64,000 nucleotides of DNA, taken from NCBI RefSeq assembly GCF_024138395.1, contig NZ_JAMYDU010000003.1, positions 372,001 through 436,000 of the forward strand. The letters are read 5' to 3'. This DNA is from Pseudomonas mandelii (GTDB lineage: Bacteria > Pseudomonadota > Gammaproteobacteria > Pseudomonadales > Pseudomonadaceae). A program made the position numbers and the translations under genes. This document shows positions 56,867-64,000 of the stretch, one piece after another. The stretch's first letter is position 1. Each line of letters starts with the position of its first letter. The notes below the pieces were generated by a model. That model saw only the letters and a program-made list of their open reading frames with translations. It searched no databases and was not told where the DNA came from.

Positions 56867-58802
56867 AGCGTGGGAGAATCACTGGCGCCCGGGCCCAATC
56901 CAATGCTGCCGCCGGCACTGGCTTTCCAAACCAGTACCCCTGCCCCAAATCACAGTCGTGCTCGAGCAGGAAAGCCGCCTGCTCGACCTGCTCGATCCCC
57001 TCGGCATGCACTTGCATCCCCATGCTCTGCGCCAGCGCAATGATCACCCGCACGATCGCCGCGTCGTCCTCATCACTCGGCAAGCCTGCGACAAATCCCT
57101 GATCGATCTTGAGCTTTTGCACCGGCAAACGCTTGAGCCGCAGCAGTGATGAATAGCCCGTACCGAAGTCATCGATGGCCAACCGCACGCCCAACTCGCG
57201 CAAGCGATGCATCTGCTCCAGCGCCACTTCCGGGTCTTCCATCACCGCACTTTCGGTGACTTCCAGCTCCAGATACGCAGGATCCAGGCCCGTGTCGTGC
57301 AGCACCTGAGCCACTTGCTGATACAACTCGCGTCGGGCGAACAGGCGAGAAGAAACGTTCACCGCGACAAACGACAACACCACGCCCGCCGCTTGCCATT
57401 GGCACATCTGCTGGCAGGCCTGGCGCATGATCCAGGCATCGATCTCGGCAATCAGCCCGGTGCGTTCGGCAATGGGGATAAATTCAGCCGGCGACACCAG
57501 CCCACGTTGCGGATGCTCCCAGCGCACCAGGGCCTCGACACCGATCAGGCGACTGGTTTTGAGGTCATGCACGGGCTGGTAATAAACCCGCAATTCCTGC
57601 TGCTCCAGCGCTCGGCGCAACTCGAACGCGATCTCGACGCGCTGCTGGGCATGCGCGGTTAATTCTTCGGTGTAGAGGGCATAGCCGTCGCGGCCAGCGC
57701 TCTTGGCCTTGAACAGTGCCGAGTCGGCGTTGCGCAGCAGTTGCTCGGCGCTCAAGGCATCGCTGGGGAACAGGCTGATGCCAATGCTGGCGTTGATGAA
57801 CAGCGGATGCCCGTCGATCTGAAACGGTTCTTTAAGACCATCAATGACCCGCTGAGCCAGTGCCGCGGCGTGCCCCGGTTGCGGACAGTTTTCAGCCAAT
57901 ACCGCGAATTCGTCGCCACTGAGCCGCGCCAGCGTGATGCCCGGGCCGAACAAGGCGTTCAGGCGCTCAGCCACGGCTTTGAGCAGCTGATCGCCGACAC
58001 TGTGACCAAGACTGTCGTTGATCAACTTGAAGTGATCGAGGTCGATCATCAGCAACGCGCAACCGCGCTTGTGGACCTGCGCCGAGGCCACGGCCTGCCC
58101 GGCACGGTCGGAAAGCAGTAAACGATTGGGTAGATCGGTCAGCGGATCGTGGTGGGCCAGGTGCGTCAATTCATGTTCGGAGTTCTTGATCGCGCTGATG
58201 TCGGAAAACACCGCAACGTACTGACTGAGCTGCCCCTGATCGTCGTGAATGAGGCGGATCGTCTGCCATTGCGGGTAGATCTCGCCGCTTTTGCGCCGGT
58301 TCCAGATTTCCCCGCTCCACTCGCCGAGGCTGTCGAGTGTCGCGAACATAGCCTGGTAGAAACCCGGCGGGTGATGGCCCGACTTGAACATGTTCGGTCG
58401 CTGCCCCAACACTTCCTCGCGCTGGTAGCCGGTGATTTCCATGAACGCCCGGTTCACATGGACGATCAACCCGTTGCTATTGGTGACCAGCACCCCTTCT
58501 CGGGTGCAATCGAACACCGCTGCCGCCTGACGCAAACGTTCCCGGTCGGCAGTGCGCTCACGCAATTTGGCGCCGACGCCCAGGCAGCGAAACAATCGGG
58601 CCCGTGCCATGAAGATCAGCCCGGCGCTGAACGCCACCCAGGCATAACCGTTGATCAGCTGCCAGTGCAGTAGGTCAATCGAACTATCGAAGAACCTGTT
58701 CAGTAAATAACCACTAAACTGAAGCCAGGCTACGGAAAGCACCAGATAGAGCAGCGCTGCACGCAAAGCATCGCGATAGGTGGCTGACATTAGAGCGTCC
58801 AT
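56865..58802 (-). CDS. PAS-GGDEF-EAL c-di-GMP protein, PipA-like
   Basis: A 645-aa bifunctional-type c-di-GMP enzyme. Two N-terminal membrane segments (about 13-31 and 48-66) precede a PAS domain (AVFDCTREGVLVTNSNGLIV), a GGDEF domain whose active site reads SGDEF, and an EAL domain with EALVRWEHP and DDFGTGYSSLLRLKRLPVQK. No RxxD inhibition site precedes SGDEF. EAL residues look intact, so phosphodiesterase activity is likely. In P. aeruginosa the oscA/sbp/desA neighbourhood also contains such a gene (PA0285, PipA). Confidence 0.88.
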   Translation of the reverse strand: MDALMSATYRDALRAALLYLVLSVAWLQFSGYLLNRFFDSSIDLLHWQLINGYAWVAFSAGLIFMARARLFRCLGVGAKLRERTADRERLRQAAAVFDCTREGVLVTNSNGLIVHVNRAFMEITGYQREEVLGQRPNMFKSGHHPPGFYQAMFATLDSLGEWSGEIWNRRKSGEIYPQWQTIRLIHDDQGQLSQYVAVFSDISAIKNSEHELTHLAHHDPLTDLPNRLLLSDRAGQAVASAQVHKRGCALLMIDLDHFKLINDSLGHSVGDQLLKAVAERLNALFGPGITLARLSGDEFAVLAENCPQPGHAAALAQRVIDGLKEPFQIDGHPLFINASIGISLFPSDALSAEQLLRNADSALFKAKSAGRDGYALYTEELTAHAQQRVEIAFELRRALEQQELRVYYQPVHDLKTSRLIGVEALVRWEHPQRGLVSPAEFIPIAERTGLIAEIDAWIMRQACQQMCQWQAAGVVLSFVAVNVSSRLFARRELYQQVAQVLHDTGLDPAYLELEVTESAVMEDPEVALEQMHRLRELGVRLAIDDFGTGYSSLLRLKRLPVQKLKIDQGFVAGLPSDEDDAAIVRVIIALAQSMGMQVHAEGIEQVEQAAFLLEHDCDLGQGYWFGKPVPAAALDWARAPVILPR

Positions 58803-58937
58803 GTCCCTACAAAAAAGCTGGAATTATAGATTAAAGAAACATCCAGCCACTCTTATCTGAAAGGGCGACTGGTTTTATCTGTGAGCTAAGTGATAATGCA
58901 ACGGCTGTTTTTTTCTTTATCGAGGGTCCTATAGGCT

Positions 58938-60119
58938 ATGTGGTACGAAGGTTTTCTTGGCTTATCGCCCTGGTCACTGGTGGCAGTCACCCTGCTGATG
59001 ACCCACGTGACGATCGTCGGCGTCACGGTTTATCTGCATCGCTATTCAGCCCATCGCTCGCTCGAGCTCAATGCCGGCCTGAAACATTTCTTCCGCTTCT
59101 GGCTGTGGTTGACCACGGCGCAGAACACCCGCGAGTGGACGGCTATCCACCGCAAGCATCACGCCAAATGCGAAACCGTCGATGACCCGCACAGCCCGGT
59201 CATCAAGGGGCTGTCCACCGTTCTGCGCAAAGGCGCCGAGCTGTACCGCGCCGAAGCGGAAAACCCCGAGACCCTGCGCATCTACGGCAAGAACTGCCCC
59301 GAGGACTGGATCGAGCGCAATCTCTACAGCCGCTTCCCGCTGCTGGGTGTGGCGATCATGGGCGTCATCGACCTGCTGCTGTTCGGCACCATCGGCATCA
59401 CCATCTGGGCCATCCAGATGATGTGGATCCCGGTGTGGGCCGCCGGCGTGGTGAATGGCCTGGGCCATGCCATCGGCTACCGCAACTTCGAATGCCGCGA
59501 TGCGGCGACCAATCTGGTGCCTTGGGGCATCCTGATCGGCGGCGAAGAACTGCATAACAACCATCACACCTACCCTAACTCCGCCAAACTGTCGGTGAAA
59601 AAGTGGGAATTCGACCTCGGCTGGGCCTGGATCCAGGTCTTCAGCTTCCTGCGCCTGGCCAAGGTCCAGCGGGTTGCACCGATCGCCCACCGTGTCGAAG
59701 GCAAAGGCAGCCTGGACATGGACACCGCCATGGCGATCCTCAACAACCGCTTCCAGATCATGGCCCAGTACCGCAAGCTGGTGATCGCGCCACTGGTCAA
59801 GCAAGAGTTGGAAAAGGTCGATCACTCGGTCCGCCACCAGTTCCACCGGGCCAAGCGTTTGCTCTCGCGGGAAACCAGCCTGCTGGACGACAAACACCAT
59901 ATGCGCATCCAGACCATGCTCGAGCACAGCCAGGCGCTGAAGGTAATTTACGAGAAACGCCTGGCCTTGCAACAGATCTGGGTCAAGACCAGCTCAAATG
60001 GTCACGACATGCTGGCTGCCATCAAGGATTGGGTACACGAAGCCGAGGCCAGCGGGATTCAATCCCTGCGTGAGTTCGCCGACCAGTTGAAAACCTACTC
60101 CCTGCGCCCTGCCACCTGA
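58938..60119 (+). CDS. desA: Delta-9 fatty acid desaturase DesA
   Basis: Membrane di-iron desaturase that introduces a double bond into phospholipid acyl chains, 393 aa. The histidine boxes are HRYSAHRS (about residue 34), HRKHHAK (about 71) and ELHNNHHTYPNSAK (about 203). Long membrane segments flank them. The C-terminal 100 residues are soluble and helical. It is divergent from the GGDEF-EAL gene. The 135-nt intergenic region shows no repeat. Confidence 0.92.
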   Translation: MWYEGFLGLSPWSLVAVTLLMTHVTIVGVTVYLHRYSAHRSLELNAGLKHFFRFWLWLTTAQNTREWTAIHRKHHAKCETVDDPHSPVIKGLSTVLRKGAELYRAEAENPETLRIYGKNCPEDWIERNLYSRFPLLGVAIMGVIDLLLFGTIGITIWAIQMMWIPVWAAGVVNGLGHAIGYRNFECRDAATNLVPWGILIGGEELHNNHHTYPNSAKLSVKKWEFDLGWAWIQVFSFLRLAKVQRVAPIAHRVEGKGSLDMDTAMAILNNRFQIMAQYRKLVIAPLVKQELEKVDHSVRHQFHRAKRLLSRETSLLDDKHHMRIQTMLEHSQALKVIYEKRLALQQIWVKTSSNGHDMLAAIKDWVHEAEASGIQSLREFADQLKTYSLRPAT

Positions 60120-60121
60120 CA

Positions 60122-60215
60122 TGTAGGAGCTGCCGCAGGCTCGGGCCGCGTTCGGACGATCTTTTGATTTTGCTCTTTCAAGATCAAAAGATCGCAGCCT
60201 GCGGCAGCTCCTACA
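60122..60215. repeat. REPIN, GTAGGAGCTGCCGCAGGCT type
   Basis: Inverted arms with inner GATCTTTTGATTTTG/CAAGATCAAAAGATC complementarity, after desA. Confidence 0.85.
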
Positions 60216-60372
60216 AACGCGTCGCCAGTACCGCCCAGCGGTCCCCTGCCCCCTCGCCACAAAAACCGGGAACTTCGCTCCAAATCCCCTATCTCAAAGA
60301 CACTTCGCCATTCAGGCGGGCCTTGTTCTGGCCGCTGTCGACATAGCGGCACGCCCTTTGAGATTTGTGCCG

Positions 60373-61362
60373 ATGGTCCATAAAAACCTACAAGACACAT
60401 CCCTTCCCCAGTGGCCAGAAGCCGCGCAAACCCTGATGGCGCTGATGCATGCCCAAGGTGAAGTGGCGCGCCTGAGTGAGCGCGAACAGTTGTTCAGCTC
60501 GCTGCTGGTCAGCGTCAACGCCGTGCTTTGGGCATTCAACTGGGAAACCCGTCAGGTGCTCTACGTCAGCCCGGCCTATGACCGGATTTTCGGCCGCTCC
60601 GCCGGCCTGTTGCTGTCCGACTACAACCACTGGCGCGACAGCGTCTATCCCGAGGATCTGGACTACGCCGAGCGTAGCCTCGCGCAAGTGCTGGACAAAG
60701 GCGCCGTTGAAGACCGCGAGTACCGCATCATCGCCGCCGACGGCCAAGTACGCTGGCTCAGCGACAAGTGCTTTATCAACCGTCAGGCCGAGCCGGGCCA
60801 ACCGGTGATCATCGTCGGCATTGCCGAAGACATCACCGAAAAAAAGCAGATGGAAGCCGAGCTGCAACGCCTGGCCAGCACCGATGTGTTGACCCAAAGC
60901 AGCAACCGCCGGCACTTCTTCGAGTGCGCCAATCGTGAGTTCGAGCAGGCGCGGCTGAGCGGTGCGCCGATGGCGTTCCTGCTGCTGGACATCGATGACT
61001 TCAAAGTGATCAATGACACCTACGGCCATCAGGAAGGCGATAAGGTGCTGCAACGCATCGCCGAGAGCGGCCGCGCAGCCCTGCGGCGTGGTGATTTGTT
61101 CGGGCGGATCGGCGGCGAGGAATTCGCCGCGGTGTTTCCCGGCTGTGCACCGGACATGGCCCTGCAAGTGGCCGAGCGCCTGCAACGGGAAATTCAGCGG
61201 TTGAGCTTCAGCCATGACGACCAGACCTTCGGCATCACCGTCAGCCAGGGTCTGAGCAGCCTTACGCACGAGGATGAAAGCATCGACAGCCTGTTCGCCC
61301 GTGCCGATGCGGCGATGTACCAGGCCAAACGCCAGGGCAAGAACCGGATTATTTCTGGCTGA
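60373..61362 (+). CDS. PAS-GGDEF diguanylate cyclase
   Basis: A 329-aa cytosolic protein. A PAS domain with PAC motif (WETRQVLYVSPAYDRIFGRS; later IIVGIAEDITEKKQMEAELQ) is followed by a GGDEF domain with active site GGEEF and a product-inhibition I-site RRGD five residues before it. It is therefore a probable active diguanylate cyclase. I start at ATG 60373 (MVHKNLQDTSLPQWP); TTG 60358 and GTG 60367 are alternatives. Confidence 0.88.
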   Translation: MVHKNLQDTSLPQWPEAAQTLMALMHAQGEVARLSEREQLFSSLLVSVNAVLWAFNWETRQVLYVSPAYDRIFGRSAGLLLSDYNHWRDSVYPEDLDYAERSLAQVLDKGAVEDREYRIIAADGQVRWLSDKCFINRQAEPGQPVIIVGIAEDITEKKQMEAELQRLASTDVLTQSSNRRHFFECANREFEQARLSGAPMAFLLLDIDDFKVINDTYGHQEGDKVLQRIAESGRAALRRGDLFGRIGGEEFAAVFPGCAPDMALQVAERLQREIQRLSFSHDDQTFGITVSQGLSSLTHEDESIDSLFARADAAMYQAKRQGKNRIISG

Positions 61363-61389
61363 ACTCGAATCGAAATTCAACGCAAAACT

Positions 61390-61479
61390 TGTGGGAGCGG
61401 GCTTGCCCGCGATGGCGGACTATCAGCCTACTTCAATGCTGAATGTCAGACCCTCATCGCGGGCAAGCCCGCTCCCACA
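61390..61479. repeat. REPIN, GTGGGAGCGGGCTTGCCCGCGATG type
   Basis: Perfect 25-nt arms 61390-61414 and 61455-61479 between convergent genes. Confidence 0.9.
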
Positions 61480-61494
61480 GGTATTGCATGAAGC

Positions 61495-62709
61495 TCATTT
61501 TTTGCGCAAACGCATCAATTCCGGCAATCCGATCTTGAGCAATCGCGCCGTGCGGCTCTTCGACAACACTTCGATCCCCTCATGTTCGGTCAGACGCGCC
61601 AATTGCGCGGCCATGTTCATCACCAGCGCTTCGCGGGAGTAAACCCCGCCACCGAACTGGTAAACCGCCGCAATCAGCTCCCGCAACTCCAGAGGCAGGC
61701 GCCAGCGGGCCCGCAGCGCCGAACCGTAAGCCGCGCCGAACTCGGCCAGGGCATCGCCGACTTCCTGCCATTCATCCAGCTCCCCGCCGGCCTGCTTCCA
61801 CTCCTGCAAACAGCGCAGCAACGCCAGGTCGCCGAGGCAATGCAGCATGCCTGCGCAATAACAGCGCGCCTGATCCAGATCCAGCAAACGCGCCAACGTT
61901 CGCGCGTATTCGGCGGTGTGCAGGGACAACTCCCAATAACGTTCGGCATAGTCCGCCAATTGCGGATCGCTGAGCCGGGCACTTCGTTTGAGGGCGAGCC
62001 CCAGAATCAGGTTCATGCTTTGCCCGGTGCCCAAGCGGTGCAGCGCCTGGGCCAGGGTTTGCACCGCGACGCCATGATGCTGGGCTGCGCTGTTGGCGGC
62101 GGCGATCAGGACAGCGGTAATTTGCGGGTCGGTGCGGATCTCGTCTTCCAGCCGCGTCAAATCGAGGCCATCGGGATTGAGGCTACGTTTGATCGCCACC
62201 TGCACGTCGGTCATCAACGGCGCACCCTCTGCCAGTTCGCGCCGCCGCTCCAGGTACACCGACAAGGTCATGCCCGGCGCCAATGACGGGACCTCGCAAG
62301 ACACCTCTTCACCGGCGCTCAGCAACAAATCCTGCAGGCGCTGGGTCAGGCTTTCCATGTTCAAGGGTTTGGTCAGATACGCCGTGGGCGCCAGGGGCAA
62401 GACTTCGCGCACGCTGGCGCTGTCGTTGCGGCTGCTCATCAGAATGAAGGGCAGCGGCGGATTACGTTTGCGCTGACGGACACTGCGCAAGACGTGCAGG
62501 CCATCAACGCCAGGCAACTCCCAGTCGACGATCACCAGGTCATAAGGATTTTCCGCCAACAGGTGCAGTGTTTCCTGGCCATCAGCACACAGGTCCAGCC
62601 GCGCGTCGCAGCGCACATTCAACAACACTTGCTTGAGCAGATCGCGGGACCAAGGGTCGGCCTCGGCAATCAGCACTCGCGGTACAACGGGCAACACCAC
62701 AGCAGTCAT
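61495..62709 (-). CDS. Receiver-HDOD signalling protein
   Basis: A 404-aa protein with an N-terminal receiver (VLIAEADPWSRDLLKQVLLN; phosphoacceptor DLVIVDWELPGVDG; K in YLTKPLNMESL, about 8-125) and a C-terminal HDOD domain (about 180-375; LTRLEDEIRTDPQITAVLIA, ARCYCAGMLHCLGDLALLRC). HDOD domains lack catalytic HD residues and act in signalling. I start at ATG 62709, with GGAG about six nt upstream. The output partner is unknown. Confidence 0.88.
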   Translation of the reverse strand: MTAVVLPVVPRVLIAEADPWSRDLLKQVLLNVRCDARLDLCADGQETLHLLAENPYDLVIVDWELPGVDGLHVLRSVRQRKRNPPLPFILMSSRNDSASVREVLPLAPTAYLTKPLNMESLTQRLQDLLLSAGEEVSCEVPSLAPGMTLSVYLERRRELAEGAPLMTDVQVAIKRSLNPDGLDLTRLEDEIRTDPQITAVLIAAANSAAQHHGVAVQTLAQALHRLGTGQSMNLILGLALKRSARLSDPQLADYAERYWELSLHTAEYARTLARLLDLDQARCYCAGMLHCLGDLALLRCLQEWKQAGGELDEWQEVGDALAEFGAAYGSALRARWRLPLELRELIAAVYQFGGGVYSREALVMNMAAQLARLTEHEGIEVLSKSRTARLLKIGLPELMRLRKK

Positions 62710-62794
62710 CGCACACTCCAACGGCAATGCTTGCACCTTAGTCAATGATGGCCATTCGATACAGCTCAATTGCCGCTGATGTTTCACGCAGCAT

Positions 62795-62821
62795 AAAAAA
62801 ACCCGCCGAAGCGGGTTTTTT
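62795..62821 (-). terminator. Rho-independent terminator, gabT
   Basis: AAAAAAACCCGCCGAAGCGGGTTTTTT: a GC stem with T-runs on both strands. It lies 25 nt past the gabT stop. Confidence 0.92.
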
Positions 62822-62845
62822 GTCGATCAGATCACAAATCAATAA

Positions 62846-64000
62846 TCAGAGCTCGGAGAAGCACTCTTCGATGATCGCCAAACCTTTGTCCAGTTGCTCG
62901 TCCGGCGAGGTCAGCGGTACCAGTACGCGCAGAACGTTGCCGTAGGTGCCGCACGACAGCAGGATCAGGCCCTTGTCACGCGCCTTGGCCACCACCGATG
63001 CCACAGCAGCGGCGTTCGGTTTGTGGCTGTCGCCGTCGACGAACAGCTCGACCGCGATCATCGCGCCCAGGGCACGCACTTCGCCGATGACCGGGTACTT
63101 GGCCTGAATGGCTTTCAGGCCAGTCACCAGACGCTCGCCGACCGCTTTGCAGCGGTCCAGCAGGTGCTCTTCTTCGAACACTTCCATCACGGCCAAGGCC
63201 GCAGCGCAAGCGATCGGGCTACCGGCGTAAGTGCCACCCAGGCCGCCTGGAGCAATGGCGTCCATGTATTCGGCCTTGCCGCACACACCGGCCAACGGGA
63301 AGCCGCCAGCGATGGATTTGGCGAAGGTAGTCAGGTCGGCAGCAACGCCCATCTGTTCCATGGCGAAGAAAGTGCCGGTACGGCCAGCGCCAGTCTGCAC
63401 TTCGTCAGCGATCAACAGAATGCCGTGCTGGTCGCACAGGGCGCGCAGACGCTTCATGAACTCTTTAGGCGCGACGTAGAAACCACCTTCGCCCTGAACC
63501 GGCTCGATGATGATGGCCGCGATGTCACGCGGCTCGGCGTCGTTCTTGAAGATGCGTTCGATGCTGGCGATCGAATCGTCGATGCTCACACCGTGCAGTT
63601 CGTTCGGGTACAGCGCGCGGAAGATGCCGCCTGGCATTAGGCCCATGCCGGCCGAGTAAGGCACGACTTTACCGGTCAGGCCCAGGGTCATCATGGTGCG
63701 ACCGTGGTAAGCGCCGGTGAACGCGATCACGCCGGCACGGCCAGTGGCGGCGCGGGCGATCTTGATGGAGTTTTCCACAGCTTCGGAGCCGGTGGTTACC
63801 AGCAGGGTTTTCTTGGCGAAATCACCTGGCACCTTGGCGTTGATTTTTTCGCACACTTCCACGTACGGCTCGTAAGCCAGTACCTGGAAGCAGGTGTGGG
63901 TCAGCTTGTTCAGTTGCTCGGTCACGGCGGCGATGATTTTCGGGTGCACGTGACCGGTGTTCAGCACAGCGATACCGCCGGCGAAGTCGATGAACTCGCG
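62846..64000 (-). CDS. gabT: 4-aminobutyrate--2-oxoglutarate transaminase, C-terminal part
   Basis: Class III PLP aminotransferase that moves the amino group of GABA to 2-oxoglutarate. 384 codons are inside the window and the frame continues to the right edge (REFIDFAGGIAVLNTGHVHP). Features: TGSEAVENSIKIARAATGRA, AYHGRTMMTLGLTGKV, LLIADEVQTGAGRTGTFFAM and the PLP Lys in LTTFAKSIAGGFPLAG. About 40 N-terminal residues are missing because of the window edge. Confidence 0.93.
   Translation of the reverse strand, partial: REFIDFAGGIAVLNTGHVHPKIIAAVTEQLNKLTHTCFQVLAYEPYVEVCEKINAKVPGDFAKKTLLVTTGSEAVENSIKIARAATGRAGVIAFTGAYHGRTMMTLGLTGKVVPYSAGMGLMPGGIFRALYPNELHGVSIDDSIASIERIFKNDAEPRDIAAIIIEPVQGEGGFYVAPKEFMKRLRALCDQHGILLIADEVQTGAGRTGTFFAMEQMGVAADLTTFAKSIAGGFPLAGVCGKAEYMDAIAPGGLGGTYAGSPIACAAALAVMEVFEEEHLLDRCKAVGERLVTGLKAIQAKYPVIGEVRALGAMIAVELFVDGDSHKPNAAAVASVVAKARDKGLILLSCGTYGNVLRVLVPLTSPDEQLDKGLAIIEECFSEL

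Overview
The window is a stretch of Pseudomonas chromosome. It most resembles the P. fluorescens group: the proteins match Pseudomonas families throughout, there is high coding density and high G+C, and 25 REP/REPIN-type inverted repeats lie between genes. Both ends cut genes: pckA at the left edge (only its N-terminal part lies inside) and gabT at the right edge (only its C-terminal part). I see no tRNA, rRNA, CRISPR array, prophage or intact insertion sequence. All calls come from reading the sequence; no database search was run.

Layout. 1-9.3 kb is core housekeeping: pckA, the heat-shock pair hslR/hslO, a rim operon (a candidate 36-aa rimA, then rimB and rimK) for S6 glutamylation, ompR-envZ, tex and a hotdog thioesterase. 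gshA follows at 9.6-11.1 kb. From 11.4 to 31 kb the theme is sulfur: tauABCD, the serine acetyltransferase epsC, dcyD, the cystine importer tcyJLN, two tandem sfnB-like flavoproteins with an LLM monooxygenase, and metQNI. An aldo/keto reductase, an SDR relic and the choline transporter betT are interspersed. At 32.6-33.2 kb a DUF6124-type gene sits behind a leader with the architecture of a phage C4 antisense RNA. 34-39 kb holds a TriABC-like RND pump with two membrane-fusion lipoproteins. 41-47 kb has an amino-acid ABC importer, a second orphan MetQ, an unusual sigma-54 activator and an alpha/beta hydrolase. 47.7-52.3 kb is accessory: an avidin-like small protein, a fatty acid desaturase with an AraC regulator, a receiver-only response regulator and a Crp-like regulator beside an Mpo1-like membrane protein. 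52.4-56.7 kb is the sulfate importer (sbp, cysT, cysW, cysA) headed by oscA. 56.8-62.7 kb contains c-di-GMP proteins (PAS-GGDEF-EAL, PAS-GGDEF), desA and a receiver-HDOD protein.

How it works together. Sulfate (Sbp-CysTWA), taurine (TauABC then TauD), cystine (TcyJLN) and methionine-like substrates (MetQNI) are imported. Organosulfur compounds are probably oxidised by the SfnB/LLM flavoproteins. Serine is activated for cysteine synthesis by EpsC and cysteine feeds GshA. Several of these units start behind A+T-rich upstream regions, and oscA has a perfect palindrome there, which suggests shared sulfur-starvation control (CysB is the obvious candidate; inference).

The most unusual items are the C4-like RNA switch in front of the DUF6124 gene, the tiny rimA candidate coupled to a TTG-started rimB, the avidin-like protein, the sigma-54 activator with a non-canonical GAFTGA loop and no HTH whose stop codon is supplied by a REP element, and a hypothetical protein made of two duplicated beta-type domains.
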